Assembly: GCA_902806105.1 (NCBI GenBank)
Contig: CADCVI010000122.1
Coordinates: 1 to 8,631 of the forward strand
Reading direction: 5' to 3'
Origin: an uncultured Rubrobacteraceae bacterium
GTDB lineage: Bacteria > Actinomycetota > Rubrobacteria > Rubrobacterales > Rubrobacteraceae
Length of the DNA: 8,631 nt
The notes below the pieces were generated by a model. It did no database searches. It saw only the letters and a program-made list of their open reading frames with translations, and was not told the DNA's origin. A program made the position numbers and the translations under genes. Each line of letters begins with the position of its first letter. The stretch's first letter is position 1. This document shows, in pieces, positions 1 through 6,058 of this stretch.

Positions 1-126
1 GAGCACGTGCACGGGCGCCCTGCCGTTTATGTCGCGGAACGCGAGCACCCCGTCCTCGTCGCGCAACACCTCGGCCTCGACCTCACCCCTTACTATCTTG
101 CAGAACACGCAGTTCTCGTCGCTCAT
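1..126 (-). CDS. HIT-family protein, N-terminal 42 codons (runs off the window)
   Basis: Only the N-terminus is present: ATG at 124-126 reads leftward to the window edge without a stop. The translation begins MSDENCVFCKIVRGEVEAEV and continues with an FRDIN segment and then APVHVL. This matches the opening of histidine-triad (HIT/HinT) nucleotide hydrolases: a CxxC pair (C6, C9) often bound to zinc, the KI..GE..A segment, the D-I-N/P motif, then the strand leading to the HxHxH active site, which lies outside the window. Family members hydrolyse AMP-linked phosphoramidates or dinucleotide substrates in the cytoplasm; the true substrate cannot be told from this part. The ATG overlaps the rsmE stop in an ATGA tetranucleotide, so translation is probably coupled to rsmE. 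A G-rich stretch (GAGGGGGGG) just before the start could serve as ribosome binding site. The family call is firm; the subfamily is open. Confidence 0.9.
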   Translation of the reverse strand, partial: MSDENCVFCKIVRGEVEAEVLRDEDGVLAFRDINGRAPVHVL

Positions 127-866
127 AGCCCCCCCTCGAATCTTCCTGCCGAACCTTCCTTCGCTCCGTCCAGCGCCGCGCAGGCCCTGGCGACCGCCAC
201 CATCCCCGCGGTCTCGCTCCGCAGCCTGAACGGGCCGAGCGAGGCGAGCCGAACCCCCTTCTCCACGGCGAGCGCCAGCTCCCCCGAGCCGAAACCGCCC
301 TCCGGCCCGACGAAGAGGCTCACCGGTCCGGACGTAAGCCCTTCCTCCAGCGGCGACAGATCCGGCCCGTTGTGCAGAAGTACCCCGGCCGCGCCGGCCT
401 CCTCCACGGCACCCGCGAAGGGGACCACCTCGCGGACCTCCGGTATGCGTAGCCGCTGCGACTGGCGCGCCGCCGCAAGGGCCACCCGGCGCCACCGTTC
501 CACCTTGCCGTCGCCCCGGTCGAGGCGCACCACGCCGTGATCCGTCGCGAGCGGCACGATGGCCCCCACCCCGAGCTCCGTCGCCTTCTCCACCACGAGG
601 TCCATGTGGCGCCCCTTGGGGACTGCCTGGTACAGGGTCACCCCGCCGCCGTCCTCGGGGGCCGGACGCTCCTCGCTTACGGCGGCCTCCCGCCCCTCCG
701 TCAGCTCGGCGAGAAACAGGCGTCCCGCTCCGTCGACGACCTCGATGGTCTCCCCCGCGCGCGCCCGCAGGACCTTGAAGAGGTGGTGTCCCTCCTCGTC
801 GGGGAGGCGTAGCCGATCGCCCGGAGAAAGGCGCATATCAGAGAAGACGCGGGTGCGTACGGACAT
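123..866 (-). CDS. rsmE: 16S rRNA (uracil-1498-N3)-methyltransferase RsmE
   Basis: This 247-residue protein is a SPOUT-class methyltransferase that uses S-adenosylmethionine to methylate N3 of U1498 in 16S rRNA of the small subunit. Residues 1-70 form the PUA-like RNA-binding part (GHHLFKVLRARAG at 26-38). The catalytic trefoil-knot domain follows, with the family signatures PKGRHMDLVVEKATELGV (83-100), ERW..VALAAARQSQR (123-138), the cofactor-loop motif VGPEGGF (186-192) and LGPFRLRSETAG (210-221). Length is normal for the family. The ATG at 864-866 fits the usual N-terminus and has GGTGGT six bases upstream as a likely Shine-Dalgarno site. The gene begins 16 bases after dnaJ and its TGA overlaps the next ATG, so it is the third gene of the hrcA operon. 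This linkage of dnaJ and rsmE is widespread in Gram-positive bacteria. Confidence 0.95.
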   Translation of the reverse strand: MSVRTRVFSDMRLSPGDRLRLPDEEGHHLFKVLRARAGETIEVVDGAGRLFLAELTEGREAAVSEERPAPEDGGGVTLYQAVPKGRHMDLVVEKATELGVGAIVPLATDHGVVRLDRGDGKVERWRRVALAAARQSQRLRIPEVREVVPFAGAVEEAGAAGVLLHNGPDLSPLEEGLTSGPVSLFVGPEGGFGSGELALAVEKGVRLASLGPFRLRSETAGMVAVARACAALDGAKEGSAGRFEGGL

Positions 867-882
867 CAGAAGACCACCGGGC

Positions 883-2010
883 CTACCTGAAGACGGCCCT
901 CAGGCGGTCGAAGAAGGATTCCCCGCCGCCGTTGTAGGTCTCCTCGCCGCTGACCTCGTCGAAGCGCCTGAGGAGGTCGCGCTGCTCGTGGTTCAGGCGC
1001 GTCGGCACCATCACGTCCACGACCACCTTGAGGTCGCCCCGGCCCCGGCGCCTGAGGCGGGGCATGCCCTCACCCCGGAGCGTCACGGTCTCGCCGGGCT
1101 GCGTCCCCGGTTCCACCCTTACGCTCTTGCTGCCGTCGAGCGTCGGCACCTCGCACTCGGTCCCGAGGGCGGCCTCCACGAAGTTGACCCTCATCCTGTG
1201 TACGAGGTCGTCCCCGTCGCGCATGAGCTCCGGGTCTTCCTGCACCCTTATCCTGACGTAGAGGTCCCCCGCCGGGGCGCCTGGCTCGCCCTTGTGGCCC
1301 TGTCCGGTGTGGCGGATCCTCATCCCGCTCTCGATCCCGCCGGGGACCGAAACCCGGCGCGTGACGACCTCCGAGACGCGCCCGCTCCCGTAGCAGTTCT
1401 CGCACGACTCCTCGATGATCCTGCCGCGCCCCGAGCACGTGGGACACGCGCCCGTGCTGACCATCTGGCCGAGCAGGCTCTCCCGGACCGTCCGGACCGC
1501 CCCCACGCCGCCGCAGGTCTCGCACTGGCGGGACTTCGTCCCCCCGACGCCGTCGCAGACGTCGCAGTTCGCGACTACCTGCACGTTGATCTCCCGCTCC
1601 GCCCCGAAGGCCGCCTCCCGCAGGGAGACCTCGACCTCCGCCTCGACGTCCTCACCGCGCGCCGGGGCCCGCCCGCCGCCGAAGAATGAGCCGCCGCCGA
1701 AACGGTCGCCGAAGAACGCGTCGAAGATGTCCTGGAAGCCGCCGAACGGGTCCCCTCCGGCGCCCGGACCACCGGGACCGCCGCCGCGCGGGACCTGATG
1801 GCCGTAGGTGTCGTAGGCCCTCCGCGACTCCGGGTTCGACAGAACCTCGTATGCCTCAGTCAGCTCCTTGAAGCGCTCCTCCGCCCCGTTGTCGTCCGGG
1901 TTCGCGTCGGGGTGGTGCTTGCGGGCAAGCCGCCTGTAAGACTTCTTGATCTCGGTCTCCGAAGCCTCGCGCGCGAGGCCCAGGATCTCGTAGTAGTCAC
2001 GCTTCGCCAA
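883..2010 (-). CDS. dnaJ: Molecular chaperone DnaJ (Hsp40), hrcA-linked
   Basis: DnaJ is the cytoplasmic co-chaperone that delivers unfolded clients to DnaK and stimulates its ATPase. The 375 residues show every part of a type I Hsp40: a J-domain at 1-70 with HPD at 33-35; a Gly/Phe-rich linker at about 74-115 with a DIFDAFFG segment; four CxxCxGxG zinc repeats with cysteine pairs 149/152, 163/166, 189/192 and 203/206; and the two C-terminal beta domains ending FFDRLRAVF. The loop between zinc repeats one and two is a few residues shorter than in the E. coli type. The start is TTG at 2008-2010, chosen because MAKRDYYEILG is the canonical N-terminus and AAGGAG lies about 10 bases upstream. It follows hrcA by 22 bases. 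Neither dnaK nor grpE is here, so this is probably the second, hrcA-linked DnaJ seen in actinobacteria. Confidence 0.96.
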   Translation of the reverse strand: MAKRDYYEILGLAREASETEIKKSYRRLARKHHPDANPDDNGAEERFKELTEAYEVLSNPESRRAYDTYGHQVPRGGGPGGPGAGGDPFGGFQDIFDAFFGDRFGGGSFFGGGRAPARGEDVEAEVEVSLREAAFGAEREINVQVVANCDVCDGVGGTKSRQCETCGGVGAVRTVRESLLGQMVSTGACPTCSGRGRIIEESCENCYGSGRVSEVVTRRVSVPGGIESGMRIRHTGQGHKGEPGAPAGDLYVRIRVQEDPELMRDGDDLVHRMRVNFVEAALGTECEVPTLDGSKSVRVEPGTQPGETVTLRGEGMPRLRRRGRGDLKVVVDVMVPTRLNHEQRDLLRRFDEVSGEETYNGGGESFFDRLRAVFR

Positions 2011-2032
2011 TGAGGATGCTCTCCTTAGATCC

Positions 2033-3049
2033 TTAGAACTTGGAGTCGAGGTGCTGGGTCAGGGCCTCCGCCGCCGAACGGACGGTGGAGATGGCGGCGC
2101 CGTACTCCATACGCTTGGGCCCTATAAGGGTGACGACCCCGAAGGGCCGCTCGTGACGGCTGTAGGCCGCGGCGACGAGGCTGGTCCCGGTGAGGTTGTT
2201 GAACCCGGACTCCGCCCCGATAGAAACGACGACCCCGCTGCTCGACACCGAACGCTTCAACGAATCCCCGACGAGCTTCAGCAGCCAGCGCCGGCGCTCG
2301 AAGACCTCCACGACCGCCGCCAGGCTTGCCGGGTCCAGGTCGTCGAGCCGGGCGAAGAGGGCCGAGGCCCCCCGGATAAACAGCCCCCGCTCCGTCGCCC
2401 GCCCCAGAACCTCGACCGCCTGAAGGACCGCCCCGACGGCGAGCGGGTTGTAGTCGGTGAGATACTGCCGGGCGGAGGAGAGCTGGTACGTCCCGGCCGT
2501 GTACCCCCCGAGAAACGAGTTGAGGGAGGATAGTATCCCCCGCACCTCCTCGTTCGGGACGTCGGTCGGCAGCGAGATGGTCGTGCTGGACGAGAGCCCG
2601 TTCTCCGTCGTGACGACCACGAGGTGAACACCCTCCCGCAAGGGCAGGTGATCCACGCGCGCCACCCCCTCGCCCAGGGCGCTCGGCCCCGCGACGACCG
2701 CGAGCAGGCGCGTGACCTCGCTCATCCCCTCCGAGACCCCCTGCAAAAGCTCGTCCACGTTGCCGACACCCTCCGGCGTCTCGAAGGACGGGCCGGTAGA
2801 GCCGGTCTCCTCGACCATGAGGGCATCAACGTAGTAGCGGTAACCCGCGTCCGTGGGAATGCGGCCGGCCGAAGTGTGGGGGTGCGTGAGCAGCCCCTCG
2901 GCCTCCAGCGCCGCGAGCTCCGACCTGATGGTGGAAGAACTCGCGTCGACGGCATCGACGAGGGCGGCGCTGCCAACGGGCGTACCCGTCTGGATGTACA
3001 ACTCCAGCGTCTTCGTCAGTATTTCGTGCTGTCTAGCGGAGATCGCCAT
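2033..3049 (-). CDS. hrcA: Heat-inducible transcription repressor HrcA
   Basis: HrcA represses heat-shock genes by binding the CIRCE inverted repeat; GroEL is known in other bacteria to keep it active. The 338-residue length is typical. Residues 1-75 are the winged helix-turn-helix: ARQHEILTKTLELYIQTGTP, then SSSTIRSELAALEAEGLL (37-54) as recognition region and the signature HPHTSAGRIPTDAGYRYYVD (56-75). The rest is the GAF-like dimerisation and regulatory part, with the closing signature GPKRMEYGAAISTV. ATG at 3047-3049 fits the canonical N-terminus. No Shine-Dalgarno site precedes it; an extended -10 box ends six bases upstream, so the mRNA may be leaderless. It is the first gene of the operon with dnaJ, rsmE and the HIT gene. 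Autoregulation is usual in the family; two inverted repeats upstream are operator candidates but neither is a consensus CIRCE. Confidence 0.96.
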   Translation of the reverse strand: MAISARQHEILTKTLELYIQTGTPVGSAALVDAVDASSSTIRSELAALEAEGLLTHPHTSAGRIPTDAGYRYYVDALMVEETGSTGPSFETPEGVGNVDELLQGVSEGMSEVTRLLAVVAGPSALGEGVARVDHLPLREGVHLVVVTTENGLSSSTTISLPTDVPNEEVRGILSSLNSFLGGYTAGTYQLSSARQYLTDYNPLAVGAVLQAVEVLGRATERGLFIRGASALFARLDDLDPASLAAVVEVFERRRWLLKLVGDSLKRSVSSSGVVVSIGAESGFNNLTGTSLVAAAYSRHERPFGVVTLIGPKRMEYGAAISTVRSAAEALTQHLDSKF

Positions 3050-3055
3050 CCCGGA

Positions 3056-3064
3056 ATTTTACCA
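3056..3064 (-). promoter_or_regulatory. Candidate extended -10 promoter of hrcA (leaderless start)
   Basis: On the minus strand the bases TGGTAAAAT lie here: TG-N-TAAAAT, an extended -10 box matching TATAAT at five of six positions. It is followed by TCCGGG and then the hrcA ATG. A transcript starting six or seven bases after the box would begin at or next to the A of the ATG, which agrees with the absence of a ribosome binding site. No good -35 hexamer is visible at 16-18 bases. This is inference from spacing and base match. Confidence 0.55.
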
Positions 3065-3081
3065 CGAGGGTCTTTTGCCAC

Positions 3082-3097
3082 ATCGTTGCAGAACGAT
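3082..3097. repeat. Inverted repeat ATCGTT-N4-AACGAT upstream of hrcA
   Basis: This is a perfect inverted repeat with 6-base arms and the 4-base spacer GCAG. Its centre lies about 40 bases upstream of the hrcA start, next to where a -35 element would sit relative to the proposed -10 box. That placement suits a repressor or activator site. It does not match CIRCE. The binding protein is unknown and chance occurrence cannot be excluded. Confidence 0.35.
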
Positions 3098-3162
3098 AGG
3101 ACGGGAGCAGACCAGGCCAGATCCCTCCGTACCCCAAACCCTGCCGTGCCAACGCCAGGGGC

Positions 3163-3189
3163 CTCGCTCTCGATTCCCGTGAGAACGAG
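3163..3189. promoter_or_regulatory. CIRCE-like inverted repeat, diverged (possible HrcA operator)
   Basis: The plus strand reads CTCGCTCTC, nine spacer bases, then GAGAACGAG. The arms pair at eight of nine positions, with exactly the 9-9-9 geometry of CIRCE (TTAGCACTC-N9-GAGTGCTAA). The inner half-sites GCTCTC and GAGAAC differ from GCACTC and GAGTGC at one and two positions; across the whole arms, 6 and 5 of 9 bases match. It lies about 114-140 bases upstream of the hrcA ATG, farther than usual. It may be a weak operator or a coincidence in GC-rich sequence. Confidence 0.3.
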
Positions 3190-3423
3190 CCAGGAGCCGC
3201 GGCGGCCGGTTGAGAACATCTGCTTGGAGGACGTACCGGCCTTTTCCCCAGAAGCAGCCCCGCGACCGGCGCGTTACGCGAGGGTGACATCCCCGGAGAA
3301 CGCGTCATCTATGGCAGGCTGCGGACCGGCGCCGCGGTCCCAACTCGTGAATCGAGACGTGAACCCCACGCGGAGAACGGTCCTCGGGGCTATGAAGTCC
3401 ACTTGCGGCTAATTCGTGTGGCA

Positions 3424-3454
3424 GTGGGGGTTCGGACGGAAACCTCCACCGTCC
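3424..3454 (-). terminator. Hairpin(s) immediately after lepA, possible terminator
   Basis: Starting 4 bases past the lepA stop, two overlapping, mutually exclusive stems can form. One is a perfect 6-bp stem, GGACGG/CCGTCC, with a 9-base loop (3434-3454). The other is a 9-bp stem with one mismatch, GTGGAGGTT/AACCCCCAC on the minus strand (3424-3449). No U-tract follows, so this would be an atypical intrinsic terminator or a 3'-end stabilising structure. Confidence 0.4.
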
Positions 3455-3457
3455 ATC

Positions 3458-5236
3458 CTAGAGCTTCAGCGCGGCGAGGAAGGCTTCCTGCGGTATCTCG
3501 ACGTTGCCAACCTGCTTCATGCGCTTCTTGCCCGCCTTCTGCTTCTCCAAGAGCTTGCGCTTCCGGGAGATGTCGCCGCCGTAGCACTTGGCGATAACGT
3601 CCTTGCGGTAGGCGCGGACGGTCTCCCGCGCGATCACGCGCTTGCCCATCGCCGCCTGAATCGGGACCTCGAACTGCTGGCGTGGGATCAGCTCCTTCAG
3701 CTTCTCCACGAGGGCACGGCCCCGGTAGTACGCCTTGTCGCGATGCACGATGATCGAGAGCGCGTCCACCACGTCCCCCGAGACGATCACCTCGACCTTG
3801 ACGAGGTCCGAGACCTCGTAGCCCTTGAAGTCGTAGTCGAACGAGGCGTAGCCCTTCGTCCGGCTCTTCAGGGCGTCGAAAAAGTCCGTGATAATCTCCG
3901 CGAGCGGCAGATCGTACGTGAGCTGCACCCGCCTGGACGAGATGTACTCCATCCCGATCTGCACGCCCCTGCGCTCGTGACAGAGGCTCATCACCTGCCC
4001 GACGTACTCCTTCGGCCCGATCAGGGTGGAGCGAACGACGGGCTCCCGGATCTCCTGGTAGACCTCCGGCAGGTCGCTCGGGTTCGTCACGACCCGGACC
4101 TCGTCCTCCATCACTACCTCGTACCTTGCGCTCGGGGACGAGGCGATAAGGTCGAGGTCGAACTCGCGCTCCAGCCTCTCCTGCACGATCTCCATGTGCA
4201 AAAGCCCCAGGAACCCGCACCTGAACCCGAACCCCATCCTGGAGTTCTCCGGCTCGAAGAACAGCGAAGCGTCGTTGAGCTGAAGCTTCGACAGGGCGTC
4301 ACGCAGGCGCTCGAAGTCGTCGCCCTCGGTCGGGTACAGCCCGCTGAACACCGTCGGGAGCGCCTGCGCATACCCCGGCAGCGGCTTCTCGGCCGGCTTG
4401 GCGACCAGGGTGACCGTGTCGCCGACGCGCAGCGCCTCGATGTCCTTGAGACCGGCGATCACGTACCCGACATCCCCCGGTTGGAGCGCCGGAAGCGCCG
4501 TAGGCTTCGGCGAGTAGCACCCGACCTCCAGAAGCTCGAACCGCTCGTCGGAGCGCATCGCCCGGACCTCATCACCCTTCTTCAGCTCGCCGTCGACGAG
4601 GCGGATCAGCGAGACGACGCCCCGGTACGGGTCGTAGTAGGAGTCGAAGACGAGGCCGCGGGTCTCTTCTTCCGTCGTCGTGGGGCAAGGTATGCGGTCC
4701 ACGATGGCGTCGAGCACCTCGGGGATGCCCTGGCCGGTCTTCGCGGAGATCTTGAGGATGTCGTCCTCGTCCACGCCCAGAAGCTCCACGAGCTCCTCCG
4801 TAGCGGCGGGAACATCGGCCATCGGCAGGTCGATCTTGTTCAGGACCGGGATGATCTCCAGGTCGTGCTCCATCGCGAGGTAGAGGTTCGCGAGCGTCTG
4901 GGCCTGTATGCCCTGGCTCGCGTCCACCACCAGGAGCGCGCCCTCGCAAGCCGCTATGGCCCGCGAGACCTCGTACGAGAAGTCGACGTGGCCCGGGGTG
5001 TCGATGAGGTTCAGGTTGTAGTCGCCGTCGTCGCGGGGATACAAGACTCGGACGGCCTGAGCCTTGATCGTGATGCCCCGCTCACGCTCGATGTCCATGG
5101 AGTCGAGGATCTGGTCCATCCGGTCCCGCTCCGCGACGGCATGCGTCGCGTCCAAAAGCCGGTCGGCCAGCGTGCTCTTACCGTGATCTATGTGGGCGAT
5201 GATGCAAAAGTTACGAATATTCTTTAGGGTAGACAC
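3458..5236 (-). CDS. lepA: Translation elongation factor 4 (LepA), ribosome-associated GTPase
   Basis: LepA/EF4 is an EF-G-like GTPase that binds ribosomes and has been linked to back-translocation and to initiation or subunit assembly. The 592 residues match the usual ~600. GTPase motifs are complete: G1 AHIDHGKS (14-21), G2 RERGITIK (51-58), G3 DTPGH (79-83), G4 NKID (133-136) and G5 SAK (164-166). EF-G-like domains II, III and V follow, and the protein ends with the LepA-specific C-terminal domain, including [18 protein letters not shown]. The start is GTG at 5234-5236, giving the canonical [16 protein letters not shown] opening. No Shine-Dalgarno site is visible; a TGGTAAACT box ends six bases upstream, as at hrcA. 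It diverges from rpsT across 87 bases. The 408-base gap and hairpins downstream suggest it is transcribed separately from hrcA. Confidence 0.98.
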   Translation of the reverse strand: MSTLKNIRNFCIIAHIDHGKSTLADRLLDATHAVAERDRMDQILDSMDIERERGITIKAQAVRVLYPRDDGDYNLNLIDTPGHVDFSYEVSRAIAACEGALLVVDASQGIQAQTLANLYLAMEHDLEIIPVLNKIDLPMADVPAATEELVELLGVDEDDILKISAKTGQGIPEVLDAIVDRIPCPTTTEEETRGLVFDSYYDPYRGVVSLIRLVDGELKKGDEVRAMRSDERFELLEVGCYSPKPTALPALQPGDVGYVIAGLKDIEALRVGDTVTLVAKPAEKPLPGYAQALPTVFSGLYPTEGDDFERLRDALSKLQLNDASLFFEPENSRMGFGFRCGFLGLLHMEIVQERLEREFDLDLIASSPSARYEVVMEDEVRVVTNPSDLPEVYQEIREPVVRSTLIGPKEYVGQVMSLCHERRGVQIGMEYISSRRVQLTYDLPLAEIITDFFDALKSRTKGYASFDYDFKGYEVSDLVKVEVIVSGDVVDALSIIVHRDKAYYRGRALVEKLKELIPRQQFEVPIQAAMGKRVIARETVRAYRKDVIAKCYGGDISRKRKLLEKQKAGKKRMKQVGNVEIPQEAFLAALKL

Positions 5237-5242
5237 CCGGAG

Positions 5243-5251
5243 AGTTTACCA
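5243..5251 (-). promoter_or_regulatory. Candidate extended -10 promoter of lepA (leaderless start)
   Basis: On the minus strand TGGTAAACT is followed by CTCCGG and then the GTG start of lepA. This gives an extended -10 box (TG-N-TAAACT, four of six to TATAAT) exactly six bases from the start codon, the same layout as hrcA. No Shine-Dalgarno sequence lies between. A transcript would start at or next to the GTG. No clear -35 hexamer was found. Confidence 0.5.
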
Positions 5252-5254
5252 TGA

Positions 5255-5283
5255 TTGCCCTCTTGTTCGGGGTGTGTTACATT
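5255..5283 (+). promoter_or_regulatory. Candidate sigma-70 type promoter of rpsT
   Basis: TTGCCC (5255-5260) and TACATT (5278-5283) are separated by 17 bases; each hexamer matches four of six consensus positions, and TGT directly before TACATT supplies an extended -10 TG. Transcription would start near 5290, leaving a leader of about 34 bases with the GAGGAG site before the rpsT GTG. The -35 box lies four bases from the proposed lepA box, so the two divergent promoters probably compete for polymerase. Confidence 0.5.
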
Positions 5284-5323
5284 CTCGTGGTTAAGAACGA
5301 TTTCAAGCAAGAGGAGCCCGAAG

Positions 5324-5590
5324 GTGCCAGCACCCTCCAAGCGCGACAAGCAGAGCATCCGGACGCACGAGCTGAACAAGCCGGTCCGCACGCGCCTGCG
5401 CAACATCTCGAAGAGCTTCTACAAGGCCATCGAGACCGGCGACACCGAGCGCGCGACGCAGCTCAGGAACGACGCCCAGAAGGCCTACGACAAGGCGGCC
5501 TCGAAGGGCCTCATCCACCCCAACAAGGCCTCCCGCAAGACCAGCCGCCTCGACAAGGCGCTGGCCGGCGCGGCCTCCGAAGCTTCCTAG
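5324..5590 (+). CDS. rpsT: 30S ribosomal protein S20
   Basis: S20 binds 16S rRNA early in assembly of the small subunit and sits near its base. The 88-residue, lysine- and arginine-rich product has the S20 pattern: a basic N-terminal helix (PAPSKRDKQSIRTHELNK), a central segment NISKSFYKAIETGD, and the C-terminal signature DKAASKGLIHPNKASRKTSRL. The frame is open from farther upstream, but GTG at 5324-5326 is the start. It gives the usual length, has GAGGAG at 5311-5316 seven bases before it, and the upstream part of the frame would span the promoter. This is the only plus-strand gene, divergent from lepA and convergent with holA; neighbours of this kind are common for rpsT in actinobacteria. 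No autoregulatory RNA structure is obvious in the short leader. Confidence 0.95.
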   Translation: MPAPSKRDKQSIRTHELNKPVRTRLRNISKSFYKAIETGDTERATQLRNDAQKAYDKAASKGLIHPNKASRKTSRLDKALAGAASEAS

Positions 5591-5613
5591 AACCCAAGAG
5601 CAGCAAAAGTTCC

Positions 5614-5653
5614 AGAAGTGGCCGTCTCCGGTTCGACGGGGGCGGCCACTTCT
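5614..5653 (+). terminator. Strong hairpin downstream of rpsT, likely terminator
   Basis: AGAAGTGGCCG (5614-5624) and CGGCCACTTCT (5643-5653) form a perfect 11-bp stem with an 18-base loop, which can pair further (CTCCG with CGGGG). It begins 24 bases after the rpsT stop. No U-run follows on the plus strand; on the minus strand the stem is followed at a short distance by CTTTTG. It probably ends rpsT transcription and may also act on transcripts from holA, as the two genes converge. Confidence 0.65.
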
Positions 5654-5667
5654 CCGTCCCGGGACGG
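5654..5667. repeat. 14-base perfect palindrome next to the rpsT hairpin
   Basis: CCGTCCCGGGACGG is its own reverse complement and directly abuts the 3' arm of the rpsT hairpin. It could be a second terminator stem on either strand or simply GC-rich coincidence. As a hairpin it would need to open its central bases to form a loop. Confidence 0.4.
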
Positions 5668-6058
5668 TTCTCGAAAGCCCCGGCGTAGCCTTGCCGCAGG
5701 CACCCCGCCCCTCTCGCCTTCGTGAAGCCATCGGTACTCCTCCGCAGATCGCCGAAGACGTTCGGCTTGATCCACCGGAACAGCTCCCGGTGAGCAGCCT
5801 CCTCCACCCAGTACCAGTGAAGAGAAGCTCCCAGAATACTGTGCATACAGCGAACCTCTACCGGTTGGAGGGCTTCGGGTGGCCATGAAGACATCACGCA
5901 ACCTCTCGCGGAAACCGTACTCGCGCGGTCGTAAACGTCCTGTCGGGAACTATCGGAGGTCTTCGCGGTAGCTTGCGTCGTGGAGGTCTGGGAGAAGGAC
6001 CGGGAAAGGCCGGGATGCCTGGCGCTCTTTGGTGTTTATCGCTCGGCTGGCGTTTTTC

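Larger units (their letters stand above)
3050..3457. other. 408-base intergenic region between lepA and hrcA
   Basis: I see no convincing gene here: the short open frames have atypical amino-acid composition and resemble no protein I recognise. It is not a tRNA. It holds the hairpins after lepA, another perfect inverted repeat at 3323-3340 (GGACCG, six bases, CGGTCC), the CIRCE-like repeat, the 16-base palindrome and the hrcA -10 box. In many actinobacteria and Firmicutes hemW lies between lepA and hrcA; here neither an intact copy nor a recognisable remnant is present. Confidence 0.7.
5591..6058. other. 468-base region between convergent rpsT and holA
   Basis: No recognisable gene. It contains the rpsT hairpin, the 14-base palindrome and a perfect 6-bp stem with a GACG loop at 5751-5766 (GCCGAA/TTCGGC). 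On the minus strand about 5709-5819 reads as a fragment with strongly G/C-biased third positions, including WVEEAAHRELFRWIKPNVFG, which looks more protein-like than its surroundings. It has no good start or ribosome binding site and I do not recognise it. No tRNA or known ncRNA was seen. Confidence 0.6.

Noticed and set aside
559..1689. A 376-codon plus-strand open frame across rsmE and dnaJ
   Set aside because: It is antisense to two clearly identified genes, crosses their junction and has no recognisable motif.
3033..3308. A 91-codon minus-strand open frame upstream of hrcA
   Set aside because: It overlaps the hrcA start, covers the inverted repeats, has no ribosome binding site and resembles no known protein, including HemW.
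3416..5227. A 603-codon open frame on the plus strand opposite lepA
   Set aside because: It mirrors lepA. Its product is rich in His, Arg, Asp and Leu in the way antisense frames of GC-rich genes are, and lepA on the other strand is unmistakable.
5255..5323. An N-terminal extension of rpsT using an upstream start
   Set aside because: The added residues do not resemble S20, cover the promoter region, and bypass the well-placed GAGGAG site before the GTG at 5324.
5614..5653. tRNA-like GGTTCGA sequence and a CCA-like end near the rpsT hairpin
   Set aside because: No cloverleaf can be drawn: the stem around GGTTCGA does not pair as a T-arm and there is no anticodon arm; a simple long hairpin explains it.
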